From positions 1 to 40,860 of the forward strand of contig JAUIFX010000016.1 in the NCBI GenBank assembly GCA_030429865.1: DNA of 40,860 nucleotides. The letters are read 5' to 3'. The notes beneath the pieces were generated by a model. It made no database searches. It worked only from the letters and a program-made list of their open reading frames with translations, and was not told the DNA's origin. This DNA is from Gammaproteobacteria bacterium (GTDB lineage: Bacteria > Pseudomonadota > Gammaproteobacteria > Ga0077536). The translations under genes were made by a program, and so were the position numbers. Positions 29,673 through 39,426 of this stretch are shown here, piece after piece; positions within the stretch are counted from its first letter, which is position 1; each line of letters opens with the position of its first letter.

Positions 29673-30517
29673 TCAGCCAGACACCACCGCGCGCCGTCGC
29701 CGCAGACCAAGCAGCGCGGCGGCGGATGCGAACAGCCATAGCGGGGCCGGCAGTGGAACGGGCGCGATGCCGGCGCGCAATGCCTCGGGTGCGAGTGGCG
29801 GCGGTTCGATCGTGAGCGGGTCCTCGAATTCGAACGCGACAACTTCGGCGTAGTCGTCGATTGCCGCGATGATGTCCAGTTGGTACGCGAATTCGACCGT
29901 CTGCCCCGGGTTGAGCGTACCGAGGGCAACGCTTTGGAAACTGAACGGAATGTTGACGCGCCAGCCGAGCGATGGATCGCGGACCGCGCCGATGTCAGCG
30001 CCGAACGTCGTGAAGCCGGGGTGCCCGGCGGCGTCGTCGCCGGTCAAGCCGATGCCTGTTTGAAACACGATGTCGGCGTCGACGCTGAGCGTCAGCTGCA
30101 GATGGAGCGTCGACAAGGGGCCGGCGAGGAAGCTCAGTTCGCCACCGTCGATGATGAAATTGGCCTCGGCATCGCGCGGGCCGCCAAACGGCGGCGTGCT
30201 GACGTCGGCTTCGATGAGTACCTGCGCCCGGAGCTCCCCGCGGGTGAATATCGTGCCGCTTACCCCGTAGTTGCCGAATTCGCCGACGGAGCCGATGGCG
30301 TTGTATCCGGGACCGGCAATCGATGCGATCAATGCGCGGTTGATGTCGGCTTCCGTTGCGCCATCGATCCTGTCGCTATCCACGATGCTGTCACCGAATA
30401 CAGCCGGGTCGGGATCGAATTCGAGGAAGACTTGTTGACTGATAGCGGCCGCACTCGAATCGGCAAACAACAGCCCAGCGATAACTGCACCGACGATGCA
30501 TCCTGGTCGCGCGCTCA
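29673..30517 (-). CDS. VPLPA-CTERM-like sorted surface protein
   Basis: SD AAGGAGGTTCTT then ATG; signal peptide; tail VPLPAPLWLFASAAALLGLRRRRAVVSG. Confidence 0.85.
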
Positions 30518-30900
30518 TAAGAACCTCCTTGTAGACGGAACTGGCCGCGGATCCCTGCATGCCTTCGGCCATCGGATACGCGATCGCCGCTCGTGAATAC
30601 AAGCAGGGTGCGGGCACGGCGTGCGCTTTGCTTCGCCGGCCCCAGTTGAACCTAGCGAAAGCGTGCGGGGCGCGATAGCACGGCGCGGGAGAAATGTGCG
30701 CGACTTCCGCATTCGCTCGTGCACCGACGCACGGGTGAGTCGGTGGCTGTGCACGCGGGACATAGCCCGGCGCGCCACGGGCGAGCACGGCGCCGAGGTG
30801 CGCTGAATCTACCTTCCCGTGAAGTATTTCCGGGCAGGCAGCCGGCGCGCTGGTGGTATGATTATAACTATCGAGCGCGGTTCACACGGAGGGGCCAACG

Positions 30901-31734
30901 ATGCGTGAACGAACGAAGTGCGCCGCGTGCGCCGCGGTACTCGGAAGCGCGCTGCTCGCTGCCGGCGGCGCTGCGGCGGCCGTGCAGGCGACGGCACAGG
31001 GAACCGTATGGGGCACGGTGAACGGAACGCCGGTGCTGCTGGACGTGCTCGACATCGCAGTGCTCCCCGACACCCACGCGTCCGTCGACGACACCCTCGT
31101 CCAGGACGGGTTCACGTTCGACTTCGAGGCCTCGGCCGATTTCGCGACCGGCCTGCTCAAGGTCCGTACGGTCGCTTCCACGAGCGCCAGCGCGAGCGGC
31201 TCGGCGGACGCGACGTCCGGCTCGGGTCTGCCGACGGCGTTCGCTCGCCTCGTCGAGCAGCTGACCTTCACGCCGTCGAACGCAGACCCGTATACCGTCA
31301 CCGTCACGATGACCTCGGACGGGACCTACACGCTGGATCCCACGACAGCCTTCGGCTGGGGCAACGCCCAACTTTCGCTCACCGTGGACGGCAGTACCCA
31401 GAACGACTTCGACCAGGTCGACATCCTCCCGGCCACGGGCCTCATCGTCGAGACGCTGACTACCGAGCTACAGCTGCAGGGCACGCGAACCGTGAACCTG
31501 TTCGCGCAGCTCGCCGGGCAGTTCGACAGCATCGCCGGCCCGAACGCGTTTTCCGCCTTCGAGTTCGGGAACTCGGCCCAGCTCGCGCTGAACGTCCCGG
31601 CATCGGTGAACGTCACCAGCGGCAGCGGTGTGTTCTTGACCGCGGTGGTGCCGCTTCCGCCCGCTCTGCCGCTGCTCGCCGTCGCGCTTACCGTGTGCGC
31701 GCGGCGCCGCCGCCAGACCGAAGGCGCAGCGTAA
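30901..31734 (+). CDS. VPLPP/PEP-CTERM-like sorted surface protein
   Basis: Signal (AAVLGSALLAAGGAAAA), tail VPLPPALPLLAVALTVCARRRRQTEGAA. Confidence 0.85.
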   Translation: MRERTKCAACAAVLGSALLAAGGAAAAVQATAQGTVWGTVNGTPVLLDVLDIAVLPDTHASVDDTLVQDGFTFDFEASADFATGLLKVRTVASTSASASGSADATSGSGLPTAFARLVEQLTFTPSNADPYTVTVTMTSDGTYTLDPTTAFGWGNAQLSLTVDGSTQNDFDQVDILPATGLIVETLTTELQLQGTRTVNLFAQLAGQFDSIAGPNAFSAFEFGNSAQLALNVPASVNVTSGSGVFLTAVVPLPPALPLLAVALTVCARRRRQTEGAA

Positions 31735-32167
31735 GTGTCAGCTCTTGCTTTTCGCCTGGGTGCCGCAGCCCGCGTCGAACCGCAGTGATTGAGGGCGTTG
31801 CGCTTCTGCCCGCATGGACTGCCGGGAAGGTTTCCTGATGCCACGTCCCTCGCGCTTGACTTGTGACCGCTAGTAGCGCCCGGAGGCTGCGGAAAATCAG
31901 TGATTGCTTCGGTTCGCCCGGCTCCCGAGTTGATCGAATCGTGTGTGCAGCCCGCAAGGAGCGGGCAAAGGGCAAGACCCGACACCACACGCGAACTCCC
32001 GAGGCGCGTGCACAGCACTCGCTGGCCCGGTGGCATAATCCCCGTAGCGCGCAGCGTCACAATGTGGTTGTCTCGACCTTCGCGCCCGCGATGCGCCAGC
32101 GTCGGACCCTTTGCCATTTGTGCACGCGGCGCGAGTCGCCATGAACCTGCACAGGAGACTCTTCAGC

Positions 32168-32518
32168 ATGACTAATACTTTTTCGTCATCCGCCACGCTC
32201 GGTGCGTTATTGGTGGCCACTGTATTCACGGTGGCGGCACCTTCGGTCCTCGCGGCAAATAACGACGCCACTTCGGCGCCCCACGCGACGGTCCACGATC
32301 ACCATCACGGGCAGGATGGTCACATCGACGAGCACGCACACCACCACGGCAGCGACGGCCATGCCGACGAGCATGAGCACCACCACGGTGACGACGGTCA
32401 CGCTGATGAGCACGAGCACCACCATGGCAGTGATGGCCACGCCGATGAGCACGAGCATCATCACGACGATCCGCCCGGCGGACACGAAGACCATCACCAT
32501 CACGCCGACGACGCCTGA
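32168..32518 (+). CDS. Secreted histidine-rich repeat protein (candidate metal-binding)
   Basis: SD AGGAGA before ATG 32168; signal peptide (LGALLVATVFTVAAPSVLA); about 13-aa repeat HEHHHGSDGHADE (39 bp) in near-perfect tandem; ends HEDHHHHADDA. Confidence 0.75.
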   Translation: MTNTFSSSATLGALLVATVFTVAAPSVLAANNDATSAPHATVHDHHHGQDGHIDEHAHHHGSDGHADEHEHHHGDDGHADEHEHHHGSDGHADEHEHHHDDPPGGHEDHHHHADDA

Positions 32519-32610
32519 TCGCCCGCGACGGCCCCAATCGCGCGCAACCAGCAGAGGGGCGCTGCCGTGTGCCGCGGCGGAGGTTACGGGGCCGACCAAA
32601 TTCGATCTCC

Positions 32611-33391
32611 GAATTCGGTGACAGTTACTGAATTTCCAACAGCTGGATGAAGGCGGGTATAGACTGAGCCCGTGCCGCATATCACACGGAGGTGATGGCA
32701 TGAGCAGGATCGCCCGAGTCGTGGTGGCGGGGTTGCCCCACCACGTGACGCAACGAGGCAACCGTCGGCAGACGACGTTCTTCGAGCCGTCGGACTATCG
32801 GACCTATCTGTCGATGCTTGCTGTCGCTTGCCGGCGGGCGGGGACGCGTGTCTGGGCGTATTGTCTGATGCCCAATCACGTACATCTCGTCCTGGTGCCG
32901 TCAGCGGAGGATGGCCTGCGGGCCCCCTTGAGTGGTACGCACCGCCGTTACGCCGAGGGCATCAACCGCCGCTTCGGATGGCGAGGCCACCTTTGGCAGG
33001 AGCGCTTTCACTCGTTTCCGATGGACGAAGGATACTTGCTGGCCACGGTTCGCTACGTCGAACGTAACCCGGTAGCGGCGCGCCTCACGCGCACGGCGGC
33101 GCAATGGCCGTGGTCGAGCGCACGAGCGCACCTCGCGGGGCGTGACGACGAGTTGGTGGAAGTCGGCCCCATGCTGGAACGCATCAACGATTGGGCGGCC
33201 TACCTTGCACAGACACCCGGCTCGGAAACACTGGAGGTGATTGCCCGTCACACCCGAACCGGCCGGCCGCTGGGTGAGGGAGAATTCGTGGCGCACCTCG
33301 AGCGGCGCCTGCAGCGGCCGTTAGCGCCGCAGCGCCGTGGGCGCAAGCCGACGGTGCGCGATTGAGGGAAATACAGTTACTGTCACCGAAT
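32611..33391 (+). mobile_element. Complete RAYT unit: transposase gene bounded by inverted REPs
   Basis: Left REP GAATTCGGTGACAGTTACTGAATTT (32611-32635); right inverted REP AAATACAGTTACTGTCACCGAAT (33369-33391). Confidence 0.85.
32700..33365 (+). CDS. REP-associated tyrosine transposase (Y1_Tnp/IS200-like HUH family)
   Basis: LPHHVTQRGNRRQTTFF; HUH motif YCLMPNHVHLVLVP; YLLATVRYVERNPVAARL; SD GGAGGTGAT. Confidence 0.93.
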   Translation: MSRIARVVVAGLPHHVTQRGNRRQTTFFEPSDYRTYLSMLAVACRRAGTRVWAYCLMPNHVHLVLVPSAEDGLRAPLSGTHRRYAEGINRRFGWRGHLWQERFHSFPMDEGYLLATVRYVERNPVAARLTRTAAQWPWSSARAHLAGRDDELVEVGPMLERINDWAAYLAQTPGSETLEVIARHTRTGRPLGEGEFVAHLERRLQRPLAPQRRGRKPTVRD

Positions 33392-33509
33392 ATCCCGCGA
33401 ATGTCGCGTGCCCTACAATGTGAACGGCTTCGCAGCGGAGTGGCGCCGATGCGTGTCCACTCTGTCAGCGGGTAAGATGGATATCGGCAAACTGCCAGGG
33501 AGACACGAC

Positions 33510-34496
33510 ATGCGGCCAGTATCGAGATACGCCACGCGAGGGATCGTTCTGCTTCTCGGGATCGCGATGCTGCCTGTGCAGGCGGCCCAGCTCTATGCCA
33601 ACTCGACGGCGCGCTATGGTTCCGGCAACACCACCCTGGCCGAGGACGCGGTATCCGGGTTTGCCCTGCCGGCCGACGGTTCCACCGGTCTGCAGTCCAT
33701 CAACAATGGCAGCCTCGGCGCCGCGGCGACCGGTAGCGCTTCGCTGTCGAGCAACAGTATCGGTGCCGCATCCGCCTGGGCCGGGACGAGCATCCTGAGT
33801 TCGCCAACGTCGGGTCCCATCTGGACCACGGTCGGGATTGCCGAAGTCACTTTCATCGACACGCTCTCGGTGACCTCCTCGGTATTGGCGCCGGGGACGC
33901 CCGTGACGGTGAATTTCTCACTCGCCGCCACGAGCCTGCTGGCGGCAAACCATTCCGTGAGTCAGGGTGGGACCAACAACCAGGCGCTCGCGGAGGCACG
34001 GGTCAGTGGTTCTGTCACCACCCTGGGTGGGCCCGGTGAGAGTTTCTTCATCAGTTCCGGCGACCATCGCGGGCTGCTCGGCACGAGCGGTTCGCTGCTG
34101 TCGCTTGCCTCCGGCCTGCTCGACCCGTCCACGCCGACGCTCGATTTCAGCATCAACAGCAAAGTCGGCGACGACCTGCAGTTCTTTCTGCGGGTGCGCA
34201 CGAATGCCATCGGCGGCGTTGCGCCACGCAGCGTGACCGGCCCCTTCGGCCCGTTGGTGAATCAGAACGGTGCCGCGAACGCCGCGCTGGGCTTGGCCTT
34301 CGGAGCAACGGCTGCAAGTCCGGACGTTACACTCGCTTCGGAACTCTATGGCGGTAGCTTCCCATTGGCTGCGCTGGCGACGCTGTCGGCAGCGCAGGCG
34401 GGGCAGCCTGTGGTAGCCCCCATCCCGCTACCGCCGGCCGTGCTGTTGCTGATCGCGCCGCTGCTGGGAATCGTTCGGCGCCGTACACGCGACTGA
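33510..34496 (+). CDS. VPLPP/PEP-CTERM-like sorted surface protein
   Basis: SD GGGAGA; signal (GIVLLLGIAMLPVQAAQ); Ser/Thr/Gly/Asn-rich body; tail IPLPPAVLLLIAPLLGIVRRRTRD. Confidence 0.82.
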   Translation: MRPVSRYATRGIVLLLGIAMLPVQAAQLYANSTARYGSGNTTLAEDAVSGFALPADGSTGLQSINNGSLGAAATGSASLSSNSIGAASAWAGTSILSSPTSGPIWTTVGIAEVTFIDTLSVTSSVLAPGTPVTVNFSLAATSLLAANHSVSQGGTNNQALAEARVSGSVTTLGGPGESFFISSGDHRGLLGTSGSLLSLASGLLDPSTPTLDFSINSKVGDDLQFFLRVRTNAIGGVAPRSVTGPFGPLVNQNGAANAALGLAFGATAASPDVTLASELYGGSFPLAALATLSAAQAGQPVVAPIPLPPAVLLLIAPLLGIVRRRTRD

Positions 34497-35388
34497 GCGG
34501 CGCCCGTTTGCGGCGATGGCGGACACCAGGCGCAAGGATCCGCGCGGCGTCTTGCCGTTCAGCCCGCGCAAGGCCGGGCCACATACCGTCAGCCACTGGC
34601 ACGGATCGCCGGCGCCCAGCTCATGCTGGACGACGGCGCCCGGCCGTAAGCGGTGCTACCACGGAAAGGGATACCTGGCAGGAATCATGACCATGAAACG
34701 ACTATTCGCGTACATCTCGTAGACCGCCGAGAGGACCAACGAGGTGCCCGTCGCTCGTTCGTCCATCCATCCGCCTCAGCCCCGCCAGCCTGCGCGCCTT
34801 GCCCGCCCCGCAACCCCGCACCAGCGCCCACGGCATCGCCGCCGGATCGACCTTCCGCCGACGACAGGGCATCCCGCTCTCTTTCGCCTGCACTTCCAAC
34901 TCGCGCTGTGCTAGCAGCTGGTCGAGGTCTCCCGGATACGAATAGGCTTGCCACAGGGCACGGCATTACTTCTGCCTCTACTGAGGCGGCGCAACCACGA
35001 ATAATTTTGAGGCCGGTTCTAGACGCCTCCGCTTATCCGAACACGGACGTCGCAACAGGCACCGTGCCTGCTACCGCCCTGTTGCCGTACGGCGGTGCAA
35101 CGCTGGTATGGCGTGCGGATGTTACGTTGCGTGAACTCCCTCCTCGCGTTCGTTCGGCGCGTTGAAATATTTCCCTCGTTCCGTACCATCGTTGGGGTAT
35201 TTCACGTGCACGGACGCTCACGACGACATGGCGAGTCGCCCAGCGATTTCCTCCGACGAGCTGCCCCTGCCATCTCAGCCCCGATTTCGTTCCGGGTTAT
35301 ACCGTCCGCCCCGCCCAGGTGAGCGTCTCATCCGAACGCGTACCCGCCGGGTGTAGGGCTCGCGCGCTGTCAAAGGAGACGCCTTGTC

Positions 35389-36312
35389 ATGAAGACCCCT
35401 GCCTCGACCCGTACGAATCGCGTGCCCGGGAGGCCACTGCTGCCGTCGATGACCGTGTTGGCCGCGACAGCCGCACTGGTCGTCACCGTTACCGCACCTT
35501 CGGCCCAGGCACAGCGACTCGAGCAGGCAGAATACTTGCCGTATGCGTCCAGCCTGGTGAACCTCGATCCGGGCGGTTTCGAAACCTCGCCGGACGGCTT
35601 CCTGTCCAACGCTGGCGAGGCCGAGGTCACCCGGCAAGGCAGCACGGTGCAGGTGAAGGCCGAAGGGCAGACCTTCGGCGGCGCCAACCCGACCGTCATC
35701 GCGCGCGCAGAGGCCCACCTGCTGGCTCGCAACGCTGCACGTTTCTTTACCGCCAGTGCGCACGCGCAGCTGATCTACTGGATCGGGGTCGAGCCGACGC
35801 TGTTCCAGCCAGGGGACCTGTTCGACGTGCCGGTTACCATCTATGGCAACATGTCGGTGCAGGATACCGGGATCCCGTTCGGCGATGGCGGCAGCACCGG
35901 GACGGGCAGCATCGACGTCGGGCGATTCCACTTCGACGATCGCTCGATTCCGCCAGAGAATCGCGTCGGCGATGTATGGGATTTCGACGGCGACTTCACC
36001 ATCCGCACGGGGACCGAGGTGGCGGTCGAGTTGAATGCCTACGCCACGGCCATCGTCGAATCCGCCTCCAATGGCGTTCATCACGCGGTGGCCGAGGTGA
36101 TCGTCGACCCCATCTTCGAATTCAACCAGGCGGCGTACGATCTGATGCGGGCCGACGACCCGTCGCTGCCCGATATCGTCCTCGCTGATTCGTTCAGACT
36201 CGTGGTCGGGCCCGGACTCACACCGGTGCCGGTACCATCGGCGATACTGCTGCTTCTTTCAGCACTGCCCGCAGGCTGGATGGCCATGCGCCCCAGGCGG
36301 TCGTCGCGCTAG
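35389..36312 (+). CDS. VPxP-type PEP-CTERM-like sorted surface protein
   Basis: SD AAAGGAGA; signal peptide ending PSAQAQ; tail PVPVPSAILLLLSALPAGWMAMRPRRSSR. Confidence 0.8.
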   Translation: MKTPASTRTNRVPGRPLLPSMTVLAATAALVVTVTAPSAQAQRLEQAEYLPYASSLVNLDPGGFETSPDGFLSNAGEAEVTRQGSTVQVKAEGQTFGGANPTVIARAEAHLLARNAARFFTASAHAQLIYWIGVEPTLFQPGDLFDVPVTIYGNMSVQDTGIPFGDGGSTGTGSIDVGRFHFDDRSIPPENRVGDVWDFDGDFTIRTGTEVAVELNAYATAIVESASNGVHHAVAEVIVDPIFEFNQAAYDLMRADDPSLPDIVLADSFRLVVGPGLTPVPVPSAILLLLSALPAGWMAMRPRRSSR

Positions 36313-36480
36313 CGAGGGGCGCCATTGCTGCGGCTCGATGCGACTTCGCCGCGTATGCGGGCGATTCCGGCCTCGGCTGTCGCGGCACGCGGCTGACGGA
36401 TTCTCGCCGCGACGCGGCCGGCACGAGATCGACGATGTCGGCCGCTGGCCGTGGCCTGCAACGTACCGGCGGCGGCTGTC

Positions 36481-36720
36481 AAATTCAGTGACAGTTACCG
36501 TATTGCCTAACGTCATTGATTGGGCCGCCTACCTCGCACAGATGCCCGGCGCGGAAACACTGGAGACGATTGCCGGTCACACCCGAACCGGCCGGCCGCT
36601 AGGTGAGGGAGAATTCGTGGCGCACCTCGAGCGGCGCCTGCAGCGGCCATTAGTGCCGCACCGCCGTGGACGTAAGCCAATGGCGCGCGATTGAGAGAAA
36701 TACAGTTACTGTCACCGAAT
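36481..36720 (+). mobile_element. Miniature RAYT-derived element (internal deletion, copy 1)
   Basis: REP 36481-36504, then about 60 C-terminal RAYT codons (IDWAAYLAQMPGAETLETIAGHTRTGRPLGEGEFVAHLERRLQRPLVPHRRGRKPMARD*), inverted REP 36698-36720. Confidence 0.85.
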
Positions 36721-36807
36721 ATCTCGTCACCGAATATCCCTCACCGAATATCCCAGGCACCGAGCGGCCAGCGGGGATGGCGCGCAATCGCTGCCGGGCA
36801 TCGGCAC

Positions 36808-37716
36808 TCAACAATCCTCCCATTCCGGGTGGTCGCCCCAGCGCGCGGCGAGGAAGTCGATGAAGGCGCGCAGGCGGCGCGGCAAACTGCGCGTCTGCGG
36901 GTAGACCGCGTAGACCGCGATGTCGCTCCACTCGTGGCGCGGAAAGACCGGTTCCAGCAGCCCCGCCCGAATGGCCTGGTAGCAGATGAAGCGCGGTTGC
37001 AGGATCACGCCGAGCCCGGCGATGGCCGCTTCGAGCAGGTAGTCGCCGCTGTTCGCGGTGAGCACACCCGGCACGCGCACGCTGCCGTTGGCGCCGCTAC
37101 CGGGTGCGCGGTAGCGCCAGGTGGAGGAGGCGCGGTAGGCGTATTCCAGGGCCTGGTGGCGGGCGAGATCGGCGGGGCGCCGCGGGCGGCCGTGGCGCGC
37201 CCAGTAGGCGGGGCTGGCGGCGACCGCCATCGTCGCGCGGGCAAGCGGGCGCGCGACGAGACGCGAGTCCTGGATCTTCGTGATGCGGATGGCGAGATCG
37301 AAGCCTTCCTCGATGAGATCGATGCGGCGGTCATTGAAGTCGATGTCGAAGCGGATCTGCGGGTGCTCGGCGATGAAGTCGTTGATCGCCGCGCCGAGAT
37401 GCAGGCGCCCGAAGGAGCCGGGCGCAGCGAGCCGGATACGCCCGGACAGCGCCGCCTCCGCGCTGCCGAGTTCGGCTTCCGCCGCCGCGAGTTCGCCGAG
37501 CAGGCGGCTCGCCTCCGCGTAGAAGCGATGGCCGGCATCGGTCAGTGTCATGCGACGCGTGGTGCGGTTGAGCAGCTGCACGCCGAGGCGCGTCTCGAGA
37601 TCGGCGAGACGCCGGCTGACGGCCGACTTCGCGGTATGGCCGAGCGTCGCCGCGCGCGTGATGCTGCCGGCATCGACCACGCGCACAAAATTGCGCATTT
37701 CCTCGAACCTGTCCAT
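36808..37716 (-). CDS. LysR family transcriptional regulator
   Basis: MDRFEEMRNFVRVVDAGSITRAATLGHTAKSAVSRRLADLETRLGVQLLNRTTRRMTLTDAG HTH plus LTTR effector domain. Confidence 0.93.
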   Translation of the reverse strand: MDRFEEMRNFVRVVDAGSITRAATLGHTAKSAVSRRLADLETRLGVQLLNRTTRRMTLTDAGHRFYAEASRLLGELAAAEAELGSAEAALSGRIRLAAPGSFGRLHLGAAINDFIAEHPQIRFDIDFNDRRIDLIEEGFDLAIRITKIQDSRLVARPLARATMAVAASPAYWARHGRPRRPADLARHQALEYAYRASSTWRYRAPGSGANGSVRVPGVLTANSGDYLLEAAIAGLGVILQPRFICYQAIRAGLLEPVFPRHEWSDIAVYAVYPQTRSLPRRLRAFIDFLAARWGDHPEWEDC

Positions 37717-37764
37717 TGTTCAGATAACGAGAACAATAATTTGAAAAGTTGATTATTTATCAAC
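37715..37764. promoter_or_regulatory. Two LysR-type dyads in the lysR/small-ORF intergenic region
   Basis: ATTGTTC-N9-GAACAAT (37715-37737) and GTTGAT-TATTT-ATCAAC (37748-37764, containing T-N11-A). Confidence 0.65.
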
Positions 37765-37824
37765 ACGCGGCGCGCTTCCATACTGCATCCCAGGTTCTAC
37801 GCCATCACACGCAAGGAGAAAGCC

Positions 37825-37929
37825 ATGAACGTCGTCAAGCATGCCGCCACCGTCACCGTCCTCAAGCTCATCGGAATCGCTGTCCTCATGCAGGTCGTGG
37901 TCGCCACGACGCCGGGCGTATTGGTCTGA
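37825..37929 (+). CDS. Small 34-aa hydrophobic ORF (MNVVKHAATVTVLKLIGIAVLMQVVVATTPGVLV)
   Basis: Strong SD AAGGAGAAAGCC before ATG; divergent from lysR; single predicted TM. Confidence 0.45.
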   Translation: MNVVKHAATVTVLKLIGIAVLMQVVVATTPGVLV

Positions 37930-38055
37930 AGTAGTGCTGCCCGGCGCTCGGCGTCCAGGTTTGTAACTGTGAACCATTTCGGCTTGGCAGTGTTGCCGGG
38001 GAGCGCACGCGCGTGTAGCTTCGCCGCCGACCTACCAGGAGAAAGGGAGTTCGGC

Positions 38056-38718
38056 ATGGCTACCACGTCGGCAAGGGCGCCTGGCGCGCGTTCATCGCGG
38101 TACCTGGCAATCGCCGCGATGCTTTCCATTACTGCGCTGCCAGCATCCGCCACGGTTGTCGAGCTCGATCGCGACGAGTTCGACGATGCCTTCGCCGGGC
38201 GGCAGAGTTTCGTCGACGACTTCGAGTCCTATACGCCGGGACTGCAGGTGGCGCCGCTGAAGCTGTCGAATGGCATTGTCTTCGATAATGTGGCCCCCTT
38301 CATCACGAGCGACGGGGTCAACCAGGCTCTTCTCGGCAACGATTTGCCATTGACCGCACCGCGCCGCTTCATCGCGTTCTCCCCCGACGCAAGCCTCGTC
38401 GGCATGGATGTGCTGGTGGGTGACGACGACGAGTTCGATGTCACCGTCACGTTGACGAGCGGCGAAACCCTGGTCATCGAGGCACGACGTGGCAATGCCT
38501 TCGACGGCTTCTTTGGAATTCTGCTGAGCGGCGGCCTGGTGAGCATAACGTTCGAAAACGTCGGTGGATCTTCCGGACCGGGCAGTGGCGGTGGCGGCAT
38601 CGGCAATTTCGGCTTCGACAACCTCGTCGTCGACGCCATGGCGCCCGTACCCGTGCCTGCCGGAATCCTGCTGTTGACCGCGCCGATCGCGCTAGTCGTG
38701 CGCAATCGTCGGCGCTGA
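38056..38718 (+). CDS. VPxP-type PEP-CTERM-like sorted surface protein
   Basis: SD AGGAGAAAGGGAG; signal (LAIAAMLSITALPASA); tail PVPVPAGILLLTAPIALVVRNRRR. Confidence 0.82.
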   Translation: MATTSARAPGARSSRYLAIAAMLSITALPASATVVELDRDEFDDAFAGRQSFVDDFESYTPGLQVAPLKLSNGIVFDNVAPFITSDGVNQALLGNDLPLTAPRRFIAFSPDASLVGMDVLVGDDDEFDVTVTLTSGETLVIEARRGNAFDGFFGILLSGGLVSITFENVGGSSGPGSGGGGIGNFGFDNLVVDAMAPVPVPAGILLLTAPIALVVRNRRR

Positions 38719-38796
38719 CATCATCGATCGTCGCGTGCAGGCGGGCGGTTATCTCCAGCCCGCTGACAGCGCTGTCGCCATTCTTGCGGAGCCGCC

Positions 38797-38979
38797 ACCC
38801 TGCACGTCGGAATCATCGGCGTCGGCCGCATGGGTCACGCTATTGAGCGCAACGTTCTGCAGCGTGGCGGTTTCCCGAGCGCGTTTTACGCGATCGCCGA
38901 CGGCCTCGCGGCAGCACTCGGTGCAGTGGTCGCGCAGGTGACGGTCAGGCTGACCGTCAGGCCTTCGTGCCGGCGTTGA
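38797..38979 (+). pseudogene. Remnant of a NAD(P)-binding 3-hydroxyisobutyrate dehydrogenase-like N-terminus
   Basis: Frame reads TLHVGIIGVGRMGHAIERNVLQRGGFPSAFYAIADG..., Rossmann GxGxMG motif with no start codon and early TGA. Confidence 0.5.
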
Positions 38980-39180
38980 GCCGCGTGTTGCAGCGCTGAG
39001 CGGCCGCGCCCGCGCAGAGTGTCAACGCTTGTGCTCGGGGCTCACGCGCAGCAATCCTCGCGAGCCGCACAATGCGCCGGGCTGGCCGGCTTGGCATGGC
39101 TCCGCTCGCGAGTAGGCTGCCGTCAGCGCTGCGCGCGGCGTCGGAATCGCGGCGCGGCCACGAGTGCACCGGCCAGGCGC

Positions 39181-39420
39181 GAATTCAGTGACAGTTACCG
39201 TATTTCCTAACGTCAGTGATTGGGCCGCCTATCTCGCATAGATGTCCGGCGCGGAAACACGGGAGGCGATCGCCCGTCACACCCGAACCGGTCGGCCGTT
39301 GGGCCACGAAGACTTCGTGGCGCGTCTCGAGCGACGACTACAGCGGCCGATAGCGCCGCAGCGCCGCGGGCGGGATCCGATTGAGCGCGATTGGGGGAAA
39401 TACAGTTACTGTCACCGAAT
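39181..39420 (+). mobile_element. Miniature RAYT-derived element (copy 2)
   Basis: REP 39181-39205, degenerate RAYT C-terminal segment with in-frame TAG, inverted REP 39398-39420. Confidence 0.85.
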
Positions 39421-39426
39421 ATGCCA

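Noticed and set aside
32207-32761. Apparently multi-TM minus-strand ORF (VVLVLISVTVVTVVVLMLVGMAV...)
   Set aside because: Reverse complement of His (CAC/CAT) codons reads as Val/Met, creating a false hydrophobic protein opposite the His-rich gene.
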